DNA of 46,967 nucleotides from CAYYNP01 sp964472545 (GTDB lineage: Bacteria; Planctomycetota; Planctomycetia; Pirellulales; Thermoguttaceae): the NCBI GenBank assembly GCA_964472545.1, contig CAYYNP010000040.1:1-46967 (forward strand), in the 5' to 3' direction. A program made the translations under genes and the position numbers. Below, in pieces: positions 6,564 to 15,438 of this stretch; positions within the stretch are counted from its first letter, which is position 1; every line of letters begins with the position of its first letter. Under the pieces are notes generated by a model, which did not search any database, was not told the DNA's origin, and saw nothing but the letters and a program-made list of their open reading frames with translations.

Positions 6564-8660
6564 ATGTTTCACAATAGACGTGTCTTAGTTCACTTGGCCT
6601 GGGTCGGCTTGGCGGTGGCCTTTTCGGCAACATCTGCTTCGGCCGCCGATTGGCAGTCGGAGGCCGATCTGCTGGCGACGCTCGAGAGCGACGACGCCCC
6701 GTTCTTCGACAAGACGATCGCTTGCAAGGAGTTGGCGGTCGTGGGCACCAAAGCAGCCGTGCCGGTGCTGGCCGGGCTGTTAGACGACGCGAAGCTCTCA
6801 CACTATGCCCGATACGCCCTGGAGCCAAACCCTTCGGCAAAGGTCGACGAAGCGTTGGCCAAGGCCCTGGCGACGCTCAAAGGCCGGCACCTAATCGGCA
6901 CGATCCAATCGATCGCCAGTCGCGGCAAGCCGGAGGCAATCGGGAGCCTCGCCGGGAAGCTCGACGACGCGGACGCCGACGTCGCCGCAGCCGCCGCGCA
7001 CGCAATTGCCCGGCTAGGCACGCCCAAGGCGGCCGAAGCCCTCGACAAGGCTTCTGCCGGATTCGCCGCCGCCCGGCTGGTCTGCGGCAAGACGCTCGCC
7101 GAACAGGGCCACGCGGGCGAAGCGGTGGCGATGCTCGCCAAGCTTGCCGAGACCGCCGACGCACCAAAACACGTCCGCATGGCGGCCATGTTGCAGACCA
7201 TCGAGTTGCAGCAGAGCGACGGCGTCCAGATGCTCGCGCGGGTGTTGACGTCCGACGACAAGGAGATGCTCGGCATGGCCTTGCGGACCGCTCGGCTGAT
7301 CGAGCCGGCCGACGCCGCCAAGGCGATTGCGGTGGCGATGCGCGAGGGAGTCTCAGCCGACGCCGCGCCATTGATCACGCTGCTGGGCGACTTGGGCGAT
7401 CCGGCCGGCTTGCCCGCCGTGGTCGAAGCGGCCAAGGCCGACGACGAAACCGTGCGCATCGCCGCGCTGGAAGCGTTGCAGGCGCTGGGCAATGCCGATC
7501 ACGTGCCGCTGCTTGTCGACGCCGCCTTGGACGAGTCGGCGGCCGTTTCCGCCCGGGCCGAAGAGACGCTGGCCGCGCTGGCCGGCGACGCGGTCGATCG
7601 GGCCGTGGTTTCGCTGCTGGACGACGCGGCCGGGCAGCGCGTGGCGATCCGGCTGATCGGACGGCGGCGGATCAAGACGGCCGTGCCGAAGCTGTTGGCG
7701 GCGCTGGACGGGCCGCATCGGCTGGACGCCGTCGGCGCGCTGGGCGAGACGATCGCCTTGGGCGACCTCGACGCCCTGGGCAAGCTGCTCGGCAGCGATG
7801 CAGAGGAACTCCGCACGGCCATCCACGCCGCGCTGAACGCCGCCTGCGGCCGCATGCCCGACCGCGACGCCACGGCGGTGAAGCTGGCCGGTTATTTGTC
7901 CGGCGCCGACGAGCCGACCGTCGCGTTCGTAATGGACCAGCTTCGCAAAATCGGCGGACCGAAGGCCCTGGCCACCGTCGCCACGGCTGCGGCCGGGGAG
8001 AACGAAGTGCTCAAGGACCACGCCACCCAAGCCCTGGGCGGATGGCTCGACACGTCGCCCGCCCCGGCGCTTCTGGGGTTGGCCACCAGCGAGCGCGGCA
8101 GCAAATACGGCATCCGTGCCATGCGGGCGTACATCCGGCTGATCCGCCAGTTCGACATGCCCGACGGCCAGCGGGCGGCGATGTGCCGCACGGCCCTGAA
8201 GGCGGCCACCCGCGACAACGAGCGAAAGCTGGTACTCGATGTCTTGCAGCGCTATCCGAGCGTCGGCACGTTGCGGGTGGCCGTCGAGGCCGGCAAGATC
8301 CCTTCGCTGAAGAACGACGCCGCGGCCGCTGCCCATCTTATGGCCGAACAGATCGGTGGTAGCGCTCTCGATGTCAAGACGCTCTTGGAGCAAGTCGGCC
8401 ACGACCCGGTGAAGATCGAGATCCTCGAGGCGAGATACGGCGCCGACGGCAAGTTCAAGGACGTCACCGCCACGCTGCAGCAACACGTGGGCGATTTCCC
8501 GCTGATCAAGCTCCCCTCGACGAGCTACAACACGGCTTTCGGCGGCGACCCGGCCCGGGGCGTGGTCAAGTCGTTGAAGGTCCGCTATCGGATCGACGGG
8601 AAAGAAGGCGAGGCGTCGTTCGCCGAAAACGCTACGATCGTGTTGCCGATGCCGAAGTAG
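6564..8660 (+). CDS. Secreted HEAT-repeat protein
   Basis: The 698-residue product has a signal peptide (cleavage likely after ATSASA) and then an almost continuous alpha-solenoid of HEAT/PBS-lyase-like repeats from about residue 35 to 540 (for example AVPVLAGLLDDAKLSHYARYAL, DADVAAAAAHAIARLG and DETVRIAALEALQALGNADHVP). The last roughly 100 residues are less repetitive and end in a beta-rich segment. Solenoids of this kind bind other proteins; no catalytic motif is visible. Its position 48 bp behind an exported Gfo/Idh/MocA gene suggests shared expression. It is convergent with bamA, with a paired palindrome between them. Confidence 0.85.
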   Translation: MFHNRRVLVHLAWVGLAVAFSATSASAADWQSEADLLATLESDDAPFFDKTIACKELAVVGTKAAVPVLAGLLDDAKLSHYARYALEPNPSAKVDEALAKALATLKGRHLIGTIQSIASRGKPEAIGSLAGKLDDADADVAAAAAHAIARLGTPKAAEALDKASAGFAAARLVCGKTLAEQGHAGEAVAMLAKLAETADAPKHVRMAAMLQTIELQQSDGVQMLARVLTSDDKEMLGMALRTARLIEPADAAKAIAVAMREGVSADAAPLITLLGDLGDPAGLPAVVEAAKADDETVRIAALEALQALGNADHVPLLVDAALDESAAVSARAEETLAALAGDAVDRAVVSLLDDAAGQRVAIRLIGRRRIKTAVPKLLAALDGPHRLDAVGALGETIALGDLDALGKLLGSDAEELRTAIHAALNAACGRMPDRDATAVKLAGYLSGADEPTVAFVMDQLRKIGGPKALATVATAAAGENEVLKDHATQALGGWLDTSPAPALLGLATSERGSKYGIRAMRAYIRLIRQFDMPDGQRAAMCRTALKAATRDNERKLVLDVLQRYPSVGTLRVAVEAGKIPSLKNDAAAAAHLMAEQIGGSALDVKTLLEQVGHDPVKIEILEARYGADGKFKDVTATLQQHVGDFPLIKLPSTSYNTAFGGDPARGVVKSLKVRYRIDGKEGEASFAENATIVLPMPK

Positions 8661-8665
8661 CGACC

Positions 8666-8755
8666 GTAGCCGAAGTCGCCAGACTTTGGACAACTCCGAG
8701 AGTTTCGCGCCTCCGTCGACCGGTCGAAGGGCCAAATTCTGGCGAATTCGGCTAC
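8666..8755. repeat. REP-like inverted hairpin pair with GTAG feet (copy 1)
   Basis: Two 24-bp arms, 8666-8689 and 8732-8755, are inverted copies with 22 of 24 matches and a 42-nt spacer. The left arm reads GTAG followed by CCGAAGTC-GCCA-GACTTTGG, itself a hairpin with an 8-bp stem (one G-U) and a tetraloop. The right arm ends in CTAC. It fills the gap between two convergent genes and could also act as a bidirectional terminator. Confidence 0.85.
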
Positions 8756-8774
8756 CGACCTGTGGCCACGCACA

Positions 8775-11700
8775 CTAACGACTGAACCCCATGAAGAAGC
8801 TGAACACCTCCAGCCGGTCACGGTCCTCGAGGGTGATCGGGAAGGCGAAATCGAAGGCGATCGGGGCGGGACTCATCCGCGGCATCTTGATCCGCAGGCC
8901 GAATCCCGGCGCCACGCGGAAGGCGTGGTCCCAATCGTCGATCGTCGGCAGCACGGTGCCCACGTCGCAGAAGAACGCCGCCCAGAGCATGTCGTCGGCC
9001 GTCAGCGGACGCATGAACTGGGCCGAGGCGAGAATCTGGGCCTCGCCGCCGATGCGGCCGCCGGTAGGGCCGTCGATCGGCGAAACGCCGCGGTAGTCGA
9101 AGCCGCGCAGCGTGGCGTAGCCGCCGGCAAAGTAGTGGTCGTAGATCGGTGTGTGGGTGCCGGTGTATCCGACGCGTCCGGTCAAGGCCAGCACGTTGCG
9201 TCCGGAGCCATCGGTGCGCCCGCCCCAATGGAAATACCGCCGCAGGTCGACCTCGGCGCGGGGATAGTCGTACGTGCCGAGGACTTGCTCGAAGGAGGCC
9301 TTGATCAGATGGCCTTCGGTGGCCAGGAACGCGCTGTCGCGGGTGTCGTGGGAGATTTGCATCTTGAAGCCGTAGAGCGAGTTGTCGCCCAGCACGGCCG
9401 TCAAATCGGCCGGCGTGGGGACGGCCGGGTCGTGGATGTTGACGTTGGCCGCCCGGATGGTCGCCGAACCGGACAGGTCGGGCGTAAACTGATACCCCAG
9501 CGTGACACTGCCGCCGAGGCGTTGTTCGTCCCACTCGCGATAGCGGCGGTCGAATAGAAAGCCGCTTAGGCCGAACATGATGTTCGTGGGCCCCAGGAAC
9601 GGATCGCGGAAGGTAAACATGTATCGCTGCACGCGCGTGCCCGGCACGGCCTCGATACGGAACTGCTGGCCGTCGCCGCGAAAGGCCGTGGCGTTGCGGA
9701 TGTCGGCCCAGGAGTCGGGGCAACGGGTGATGTCGAAGTTCCGCTCGTCGATCATGATCGTGCCCATCAAGCCGGCGTCGGAGTTGACGCCTACGCCTAC
9801 GCTCAGCCGGCCGGTCTGCGTTTCGTTGGCGATCACGTCCAGCGGCAGGATCCGAATCGGCTCTTCGGCCATCGGGTCGGTGCCGATCCAGGTGTGGTCG
9901 TCGCGCAACAGGCTCTCGTTGGGCCGAATGTGCTGGGCGATGGTAGGATCACCCACGGCGGCCCCGATGCGCCCCACGGAACCGGAGACTTCCCCCGGCG
10001 GCACGGCGGCCGGGACGCCCGACGCGTACGGCGGGCCGGGCCGGATGGCGCCCGGTGCGTTCGGCGCAGCGTGAGTCGGCATCGGCCGAATCGTTGTTGG
10101 TTGGATAATTGTCGGCCGAATCGTCGTCGGTTGGGCCGCGTTGAAACCCGACGGCGGGGCCGCTTGGTAGTTCGAGCCCGCGCCGAAAGCGGGCGGCGTT
10201 GCATGACCCTGCGGGGCGACCTCCGTCAGCGGTGGGTTCGGGCGGACGTCGAACTGCGAAGCACCGATCGGCGCCGGCACCCGCGGTCGATGTTGTGGCA
10301 CCGACCAGCCGCCCTCCGTATCGTACCCGCCCTGACCGCGGACGATCACCTTCGAGGCCGGCGGCTGTAACCAGCGGATATGTGACGTGGGCGAAGGCAC
10401 CGGTCGCACGGGCGCCGGTTGCGGCGGCGCAAGATAGGTCTGTGGAGGCGACGCGGCGGCGGGCGGTTGCTGACCTGCCTGGCTGCATGGCAATTGCAGA
10501 TCGACCCGCCGATCGCCGGGACGGGACTCGGGCGAGGGCGTCCACTCCCATCCGCCACACGGCACCAGATCGGGGCTCTGGCCGCGGACGTCCGGACCGC
10601 GCCGCGGAGGCCGGGCAATCTGCGTTTCCAATTCGTCGGCCGGCGGCAGGCTGAAGACGATCTTCGGCGCCATGCCCGTGGCCGGATTCGACTCGAACAG
10701 CCCCGAGCGTTGCAGCCGGCGCTCGCTCTCGCGGAGCTTGCGGATGTCGACGATGTCGCCCGGGCTGAGCGAAATGCGGTCGAGCACGGCGGTGCGCCGC
10801 GTGTGGGGGTATTCGCCCTTGATGACCACGTTGATCCGCCCCACCCGCCAGCGGTCGCCTTCGGTGATGTCGTACACCAGATCGACGTTGCCCGGCTGCT
10901 CGTCGAAGCGGATGTCGGGCTGCACGTTGGCGCCGATATAGCCCACCGATCCGTACTTGTCGCGGAGGGCGGCCACGTCGGTGGTCATTTTCTTGCGGTC
11001 GAAGTGTTGGTTGGCCTTGAGCTCCAACTCGGCGAGCAACTCCTGGGTCGAGTACTTCTCATTGCCGCGGATCTCCACGCTGCGCACGTTGTAGCGCGGA
11101 CCCTCGCTGATCACGAAGGTCAGTTTCATCCAGCCGTTATCGGTCCATGGCTCCATAATGTGACCGACTTCGGCCCCAAAGAACCCCAAGCCGTGGTAGT
11201 ACGCGGCCAGGCGCTTCTCATCCGCTTCGATCTGCCGCCGGTCGACTTCGCCGCCGAAGATGTACAGCCTCGGGGGCTTCGATTCGATCTGCGTCCGCAG
11301 CCGGGCGTCGCCGGCGATCGTGTTGCCCACGAAACCGGTCCAGGCGATCTTCTGCTTCTGTCCCTCGTTGATCACGAAGATCGCCTGCCGGTGGCCCGCC
11401 TCGTCGCCCTCGCGGATACTGACGTAGACGCGGTTGTAGCCCTTGGAACGGTAGTAGTCCTCGATCTTGGTGCGGGCGGCCGTCACGGCAAACGGGTCGA
11501 GCGCATCGCCGACCTTCAGATCGATCTGTTTCAGCAACACCTTGGATTTGATCTTGGCATTGCCCACAAAGACCACGCGCTGCAGCGTGGGGCGTTCGAC
11601 CACCCGAAATTCGACGATCCGTCCGCCGGGCACCTGCTGGACGAACGTGTCGACGTTGACGAACAGCCGCGTGCGGCTGAGACGGCGGACGTCGTCGGAA

Positions 11701-11930
11701 ACCACGTCCGAATCGAACGGCCGCCCGCAGCGGCTGTGAATCTGCTTGAGAATTGTCGCGGTGGGAACGGTCCCGTTGCCTTGGACGCGAACTTCGACGA
11801 CCTGTTCCACCGCCGGCTGGGGCGCATAATCCTGCCCCGAAAGCAGCGTCCCGCCGTAGACGATCGCTGCGATCACCGCCGCTGGAAGCGCGTAAGTGAG
11901 AAAGCCCGAACGGTTTCGGCAATTGGCCAT
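8775..11930 (-). CDS. bamA: BamA-type outer-membrane protein assembly factor with long proline-rich linker
   Basis: The 1,051-residue product would insert beta-barrel proteins in the outer membrane. After an N-terminal hydrophobic segment (residues 10-30) there are about five POTRA-like domains (roughly 40-430; cores such as VEVRVQGNGTVPTATILKQI, RVVFVGNAKIKSKVLLKQI and VEIRGNEKYSTQELLAEL). A stretch of roughly 260 residues rich in Pro, Gln and Ala follows, with short repeats (QPTTIRPTIIQPTTIRP), and then the barrel (about 690-1051) with the family loop-6 motif (GGYATLRGFDYRG) and a C-terminal strand ending FSFFMGFSR. Ordinary BamA proteins are about 800 residues without such a linker. The start at 11928-11930 is preferred over one 25 codons upstream because the hydrophobic segment follows directly. 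It lies downstream of dnaB on the same strand after a 357-bp gap. Confidence 0.88.
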   Translation of the reverse strand: MANCRNRSGFLTYALPAAVIAAIVYGGTLLSGQDYAPQPAVEQVVEVRVQGNGTVPTATILKQIHSRCGRPFDSDVVSDDVRRLSRTRLFVNVDTFVQQVPGGRIVEFRVVERPTLQRVVFVGNAKIKSKVLLKQIDLKVGDALDPFAVTAARTKIEDYYRSKGYNRVYVSIREGDEAGHRQAIFVINEGQKQKIAWTGFVGNTIAGDARLRTQIESKPPRLYIFGGEVDRRQIEADEKRLAAYYHGLGFFGAEVGHIMEPWTDNGWMKLTFVISEGPRYNVRSVEIRGNEKYSTQELLAELELKANQHFDRKKMTTDVAALRDKYGSVGYIGANVQPDIRFDEQPGNVDLVYDITEGDRWRVGRINVVIKGEYPHTRRTAVLDRISLSPGDIVDIRKLRESERRLQRSGLFESNPATGMAPKIVFSLPPADELETQIARPPRRGPDVRGQSPDLVPCGGWEWTPSPESRPGDRRVDLQLPCSQAGQQPPAAASPPQTYLAPPQPAPVRPVPSPTSHIRWLQPPASKVIVRGQGGYDTEGGWSVPQHRPRVPAPIGASQFDVRPNPPLTEVAPQGHATPPAFGAGSNYQAAPPSGFNAAQPTTIRPTIIQPTTIRPMPTHAAPNAPGAIRPGPPYASGVPAAVPPGEVSGSVGRIGAAVGDPTIAQHIRPNESLLRDDHTWIGTDPMAEEPIRILPLDVIANETQTGRLSVGVGVNSDAGLMGTIMIDERNFDITRCPDSWADIRNATAFRGDGQQFRIEAVPGTRVQRYMFTFRDPFLGPTNIMFGLSGFLFDRRYREWDEQRLGGSVTLGYQFTPDLSGSATIRAANVNIHDPAVPTPADLTAVLGDNSLYGFKMQISHDTRDSAFLATEGHLIKASFEQVLGTYDYPRAEVDLRRYFHWGGRTDGSGRNVLALTGRVGYTGTHTPIYDHYFAGGYATLRGFDYRGVSPIDGPTGGRIGGEAQILASAQFMRPLTADDMLWAAFFCDVGTVLPTIDDWDHAFRVAPGFGLRIKMPRMSPAPIAFDFAFPITLEDRDRLEVFSFFMGFSR

Positions 11931-12110
11931 CGCGGCCCTTTCCGTAGTATTTGCCCCAACGGGGGAGGACGGGAACTGAGGGGAGTCTGAAAAGGTCGCG
12001 TACAAATACAGAAACTGCCCGCCGAGAGCAAGGCGAATTCTACGCAGGGCGCGTTAAGGCGGGAAGAACAAGAGGAGTAGGAAAGGTGCAGGTCGCCTGC
12101 TAGACGCCAG

Positions 12111-12195
12111 CCGGGGGGGAAGCCCCCGGAGGATTGGCGTCAGAGGGCTTGCTGGGGAAAGAGGGCGCCAGCTTTCCGGGGGCTTCCGCCCCCGG
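12111..12195. repeat. Inverted pair of CCGGGGGC hairpins (copy 1)
   Basis: Hairpin A (12111-12129) and hairpin B (12176-12195, CCGGGGGCTTCCGCCCCCGG, a perfect 8-bp stem with TTCC loop) are inverted versions of each other, 46 nt apart. Read outward, B has an ATAG foot. A second pair with nearly the same spacing is at 32192-32277. The pair lies between dnaB and bamA in the gap 11931-12287, where I see no gene. Confidence 0.8.
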
Positions 12196-12235
12196 CTATT
12201 CCCGAACCTGGCGCCCTGCCAATTCATCAGATTCC

Positions 12236-12266
<31 letters not shown>

Positions 12267-12287
12267 GTCGCCACCGATGATTGGCCG

Positions 12288-13742
12288 CTAGAACTCCCCT
12301 CCCACGTCGCCGCCGAAGTCGTCCTCGTACCCGGCGAACTCCTCGTGGGGCTTCTGCGAGAGATTCTCGAATCGGGTGAACTTATCGATCCACGCCAGCT
12401 TCACCGTACCGGTCGGGCCGTTACGCTGCTTGGATATGATGATCTCGCCCTGTCCGGCAACACCGGCCTCTTGGGCTTCCTCCCGAGTGGGATAGTAGTA
12501 TTCCTCGCGGTGGACGAACATCACCACGTCGGCGTCCTGTTCGATGGCGCCCGACTCGCGCAGATGGCTCAACCGCGGACGATGCCCCTCTTTGCCCGCC
12601 TCGGCCTGGCGATTCAACTGGGCCAGGCAGAGCACCGGGACCTTCAACTCCCTGGCGAGCCCCTTTAGCCGTCGGGCCATTTTGGCGACCTGTTCCTGCC
12701 GGGGGTTGCGGGGGTCGTCCGGCTCGATGAGTTGGAGATAGTCGATCACCAGCAGCCCCAGGCCTTGTTTTCGTTGCAAGCGCCGGGCGGCGGCGGCGAT
12801 CTCGGTCACCGTGCGGCTGGGGGAATCGTCGACGTACAACGGGGCCATACTCAACTTGGCCGACGCCTCGACCAACTCCTTGCGGTCCTGGCTCGAAAGC
12901 AGGCCCTTGCGGAACTTGCCCGCATCGATCTTCCCCTGTGAGCAGAGCATACGTTGGGCCAACTCCAACTGGGCCATCTCGAGGCTCACGAACAACGTGG
13001 GGACGTTCGACTCGATCGTCACGTATTCGGCGATGTTGGTGGCCAGGGCCGTTTTGCCCATGCTCGGCCGGGCGGCCAGAATGACCAGTTCCGAATCGTG
13101 CAGACCGCCGGTCAGGTTGTCCAGGTCGGTGAAGCCGCTGTAGATCCCCACGCCCTCGGTGCCCTGTAGCCGGGCGTCGATGCGGTCGAAGGCCTCGACC
13201 AGCAGATCGCGGATGTTGGTCACGTTGTCGGCGCTGCGGTCGTCGTGGACCGCGAAGATCTTCTGTTCCGACTGATTGAGGATTTCCGACGGCTCGACCG
13301 TCGAGTCGTAGGCGTCGCGAAGGATCTCGGTGCCGGCGTGGATCAACGCCCGCAGGGTCGATTTGTCGCGGACGATCTTGGCGTAGTGGACCGCGTTGGC
13401 CGCGTACGGCACCGAAGTAGCGACCTCCCCCAAATAGGCCGCTCCGCCGACACCCTCGAAATCGCCGGCCCGGCGGAGCCGCTCGATCAACAGCGTGGTG
13501 TCGATCCGTTTGCCCTCTTCGTGCATCGCCATCAGATGCGCAAAGAGCTTCTGATTGGCGTCGGCGTAGAAGTCGTCGGCCCGCAAGATCGGGGCCACCT
13601 CGTCACACATCTGGGCGTCGATCAGCAGGCTGCCCAGTACCCCCTTTTCGGCATCGAGATTCTGCGGCGGCAGCCGATCGAGGATCTCGGAACTGACCCG
13701 CGGAGGCTGACCTCCGGAGTCGACGCGTTCGACGGTTGCCAT
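12288..13742 (-). CDS. dnaB: Replicative DNA helicase DnaB
   Basis: The hexameric helicase unwinds DNA at the replication fork. The 484-residue product has the N-terminal helicase-loader domain (PPQNLDAEKGVLGSLLID, then ADDFYADANQKLFAHL), a linker, and a RecA-like motor with TGGL, Walker A (AARPSMGKTALATNIA), the EMAQLELAQRML motif, Walker B (LLVIDYLQLI), AQLNRQ and the late HREEYYYP and KQRNGPTGTVKL motifs. It has the normal length and no intein. The ATG at 13740-13742 gives the standard N-terminus; 31 extra upstream codons lack family similarity. The rpl9/ssb genes that often accompany dnaB are not adjacent here. Confidence 0.97.
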   Translation of the reverse strand: MATVERVDSGGQPPRVSSEILDRLPPQNLDAEKGVLGSLLIDAQMCDEVAPILRADDFYADANQKLFAHLMAMHEEGKRIDTTLLIERLRRAGDFEGVGGAAYLGEVATSVPYAANAVHYAKIVRDKSTLRALIHAGTEILRDAYDSTVEPSEILNQSEQKIFAVHDDRSADNVTNIRDLLVEAFDRIDARLQGTEGVGIYSGFTDLDNLTGGLHDSELVILAARPSMGKTALATNIAEYVTIESNVPTLFVSLEMAQLELAQRMLCSQGKIDAGKFRKGLLSSQDRKELVEASAKLSMAPLYVDDSPSRTVTEIAAAARRLQRKQGLGLLVIDYLQLIEPDDPRNPRQEQVAKMARRLKGLARELKVPVLCLAQLNRQAEAGKEGHRPRLSHLRESGAIEQDADVVMFVHREEYYYPTREEAQEAGVAGQGEIIISKQRNGPTGTVKLAWIDKFTRFENLSQKPHEEFAGYEDDFGGDVGGEF

Positions 13743-13863
13743 GGCGATCCGTGCTCCGTGCATAAGGGGGGCGAGGTGTGAGGTGCGCCGCCGTTCACCC
13801 CTGGGCATGATAGGTCGGCCAGGGGCGATTGACAAGCAGGCAGCCGGCTCGCGTCAATCAAGT

Positions 13864-13877
13864 TTGCCCCAGCCACC
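13864..13877. repeat. Solitary half of the GGTGG/CTGGGGCA palindrome
   Basis: TTGCCCCAGCCACC matches the right arm of the palindromes at 5041-5077 and 37561-37592 but has no partner arm nearby. It lies between dnaB and the AroE-like gene. Confidence 0.5.
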
Positions 13878-13905
13878 GAACTGCCAAGATCACGGTTACA
13901 GTGTA

Positions 13906-14847
13906 TTAGCGAACGTCCGCCGCAATCCGGCTGAGTTCGTCGATCTGCTCGGGACCGATCTCGATATGAAACACTTCGGCGATGACCTGGGTCCAGCCGT
14001 GGATGAAGTAGATCCAGCCGTCTTCGACCGTCAGACCCAGCTCCTGCCGTTGGGCATTGGCCTGGACCAGGAAGTTCAGGTCGCCGCGATAGTTGAAGTC
14101 CCAGGCCAACCCCCGCTTGGGGAAGCGGGCGGCGTCGGTCACCGGCGAACCCGGGCGGTCTTTGCCCAAGCCGGTGGAGTTCATCACCAGCGAACGCTCC
14201 GGCATCGTGGCCGTCACGGCGTCGTTCTCCTCGAACGTGGGGCAGTGGTGATACTCGCACGGCACGCCGTAATCCAACTTCCGGTGGATCCGTTTCATCT
14301 CTTCCAGCCGAGGCTGCGAACGATTGGTCACCACCACTTTCCGCGGGCGGTTCTCGCCGTGGCGCGGGTCCATCATATACATCGAGATTGCCAAGGCCGA
14401 CCCGCCCGCCCCAAAGACCAACGCCTCGGCCGACGTCTTCGTCCACCAATTGGCCGGCAGGAACGCCTCCAAAGCCAGCCCGCTGGAGATCGGGTCCTTG
14501 GCGTGGCCCATCAGCCGACCGTCTTGCTTCGAGATCGAACTCACCTCGCCGAGGATCTCGGCGTACGTGTCGAGCCCGTCGAACATGTCGCGGGCGGCGG
14601 TCAACAGATCGATCTTGTGGGTGGTGACCAGCGCCCCGAGCGAGAGCGGGTCGTGCTTGATGAAGTCGACCACCTCGCGGTAATCTTCCGGATCGGCGTG
14701 GATGGTCCGATCGATGCCCACCAGCACGGCGTCCAATCCCAGGGCCTCGGCCCAACGCGGAAACACGTTCATGATCGACGACTTGCCGGTCGTCACGCCC
14801 ACGAAGTACATCGTCGGCCGGGTTGCCTTCGGCGGTAGCGAAGCCAT
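13906..14847 (-). CDS. Shikimate-dehydrogenase-like NAD(P) enzyme
   Basis: The 313-residue product matches the two-domain AroE plan: a substrate-binding N-terminal half with LGALVTTHKIDLL, in which the histidine-lysine pair sits where AroE has its catalytic lysine, then a Rossmann half with FGAGGSALAISMYM and VTNRSQPRLEEM, whose NR motif usually favours NADP. The C-terminal region has MNSTGLGKD and WDFNYRGDLNFLVQA, equivalent to the NATPLGM and YxPxxTxFL regions but divergent. The true substrate is therefore uncertain; it may act on a sugar acid or cyclitol. The ATG at 14845-14847 has AGGAGAA ahead; an in-frame 5' extension to 15219 overlaps the isomerase gene and is rejected. It starts 5 bp after the isomerase gene, the last gene of a three-gene operon. 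Confidence 0.8.
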   Translation of the reverse strand: MASLPPKATRPTMYFVGVTTGKSSIMNVFPRWAEALGLDAVLVGIDRTIHADPEDYREVVDFIKHDPLSLGALVTTHKIDLLTAARDMFDGLDTYAEILGEVSSISKQDGRLMGHAKDPISSGLALEAFLPANWWTKTSAEALVFGAGGSALAISMYMMDPRHGENRPRKVVVTNRSQPRLEEMKRIHRKLDYGVPCEYHHCPTFEENDAVTATMPERSLVMNSTGLGKDRPGSPVTDAARFPKRGLAWDFNYRGDLNFLVQANAQRQELGLTVEDGWIYFIHGWTQVIAEVFHIEIGPEQIDELSRIAADVR

Positions 14848-14852
14848 GGGTG

Positions 14853-15425
14853 TCAGTTCTCCTGCGCGTTGTCGATGATTTGCGGCCGGCCGTCGATCTC
14901 GACGATTCGTTTGCGGAAGCCTTCGGTTTCGATGGTGCCGTAGTCGTGGCCGGCGTCGCCCGGATAGACGCAGAAGGAGATCAACGGCTCGTCGCCGGTG
15001 TTGATCGAGCGGTGAGCCCAGCGGGCCGGCACGTAAACGGCCACGTCGGGCCGCATCGCGACGGCGCTGGTCGCGCCCTCTTCGGTCTCCATCAGCATGT
15101 AGCCCTGGCCTCGCACGCAGAGGTAGATCTCGGCCGTGTCGCGGACCTCGTGATAGTGGCCTTTGGTCATGTAGTATTCGCGGCCGATCTTGCCCGGCAG
15201 CGTAACGCTCATGCACCACTGCAACTCGCCGGCGATCTCGGGGATCTTCTTTTCGTAGACCTTATAGATCACCGGGTCGCCGGCGTCGAGGGCGGCCCGG
15301 GCGGCGCCGGCGTCTTCGTACATGTCGGCCATCGCGCTGAGGTGCCGCTCGTAGACGTTGTCCGGCTCGGCCAGCGTGCCGCTCTGGCGATCGATGACGT
15401 CGGAAAAGGGTTCGGATATGAACAT
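14853..15425 (-). CDS. Cupin-type (archaeal-type) glucose-6-phosphate isomerase
   Basis: The 190-residue protein resembles the metal-dependent cupin phosphoglucose isomerases that interconvert glucose 6-phosphate and fructose 6-phosphate. The metal-site motifs are GHYHEVRDTAEIYLCVRGQG (two histidines and a glutamate) and the later histidine in PARWAHRSINTG; MSVTLPGKIGREYYMTKGHY is also typical. It is unrelated to the usual large bacterial Pgi and belongs to a family best known from Archaea and scattered bacteria, so lateral origin at some depth is possible. It begins 13 bp after the sugar-kinase stop and ends 5 bp before the AroE-like gene, so all three are probably translated from one message. 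A sugar other than glucose is possible given the neighbours. Confidence 0.85.
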   Translation of the reverse strand: MFISEPFSDVIDRQSGTLAEPDNVYERHLSAMADMYEDAGAARAALDAGDPVIYKVYEKKIPEIAGELQWCMSVTLPGKIGREYYMTKGHYHEVRDTAEIYLCVRGQGYMLMETEEGATSAVAMRPDVAVYVPARWAHRSINTGDEPLISFCVYPGDAGHDYGTIETEGFRKRIVEIDGRPQIIDNAQEN

Positions 15426-15438
15426 AGGCTGAAGGTGG

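Noticed and set aside
8666..8755. Ordinary intrinsic terminator
   Set aside because: There is no T-tract after either arm, and the outward GTAG/CTAC feet and nested hairpins recur at other loci, so a repeat family explains it better. A termination side effect is still possible.
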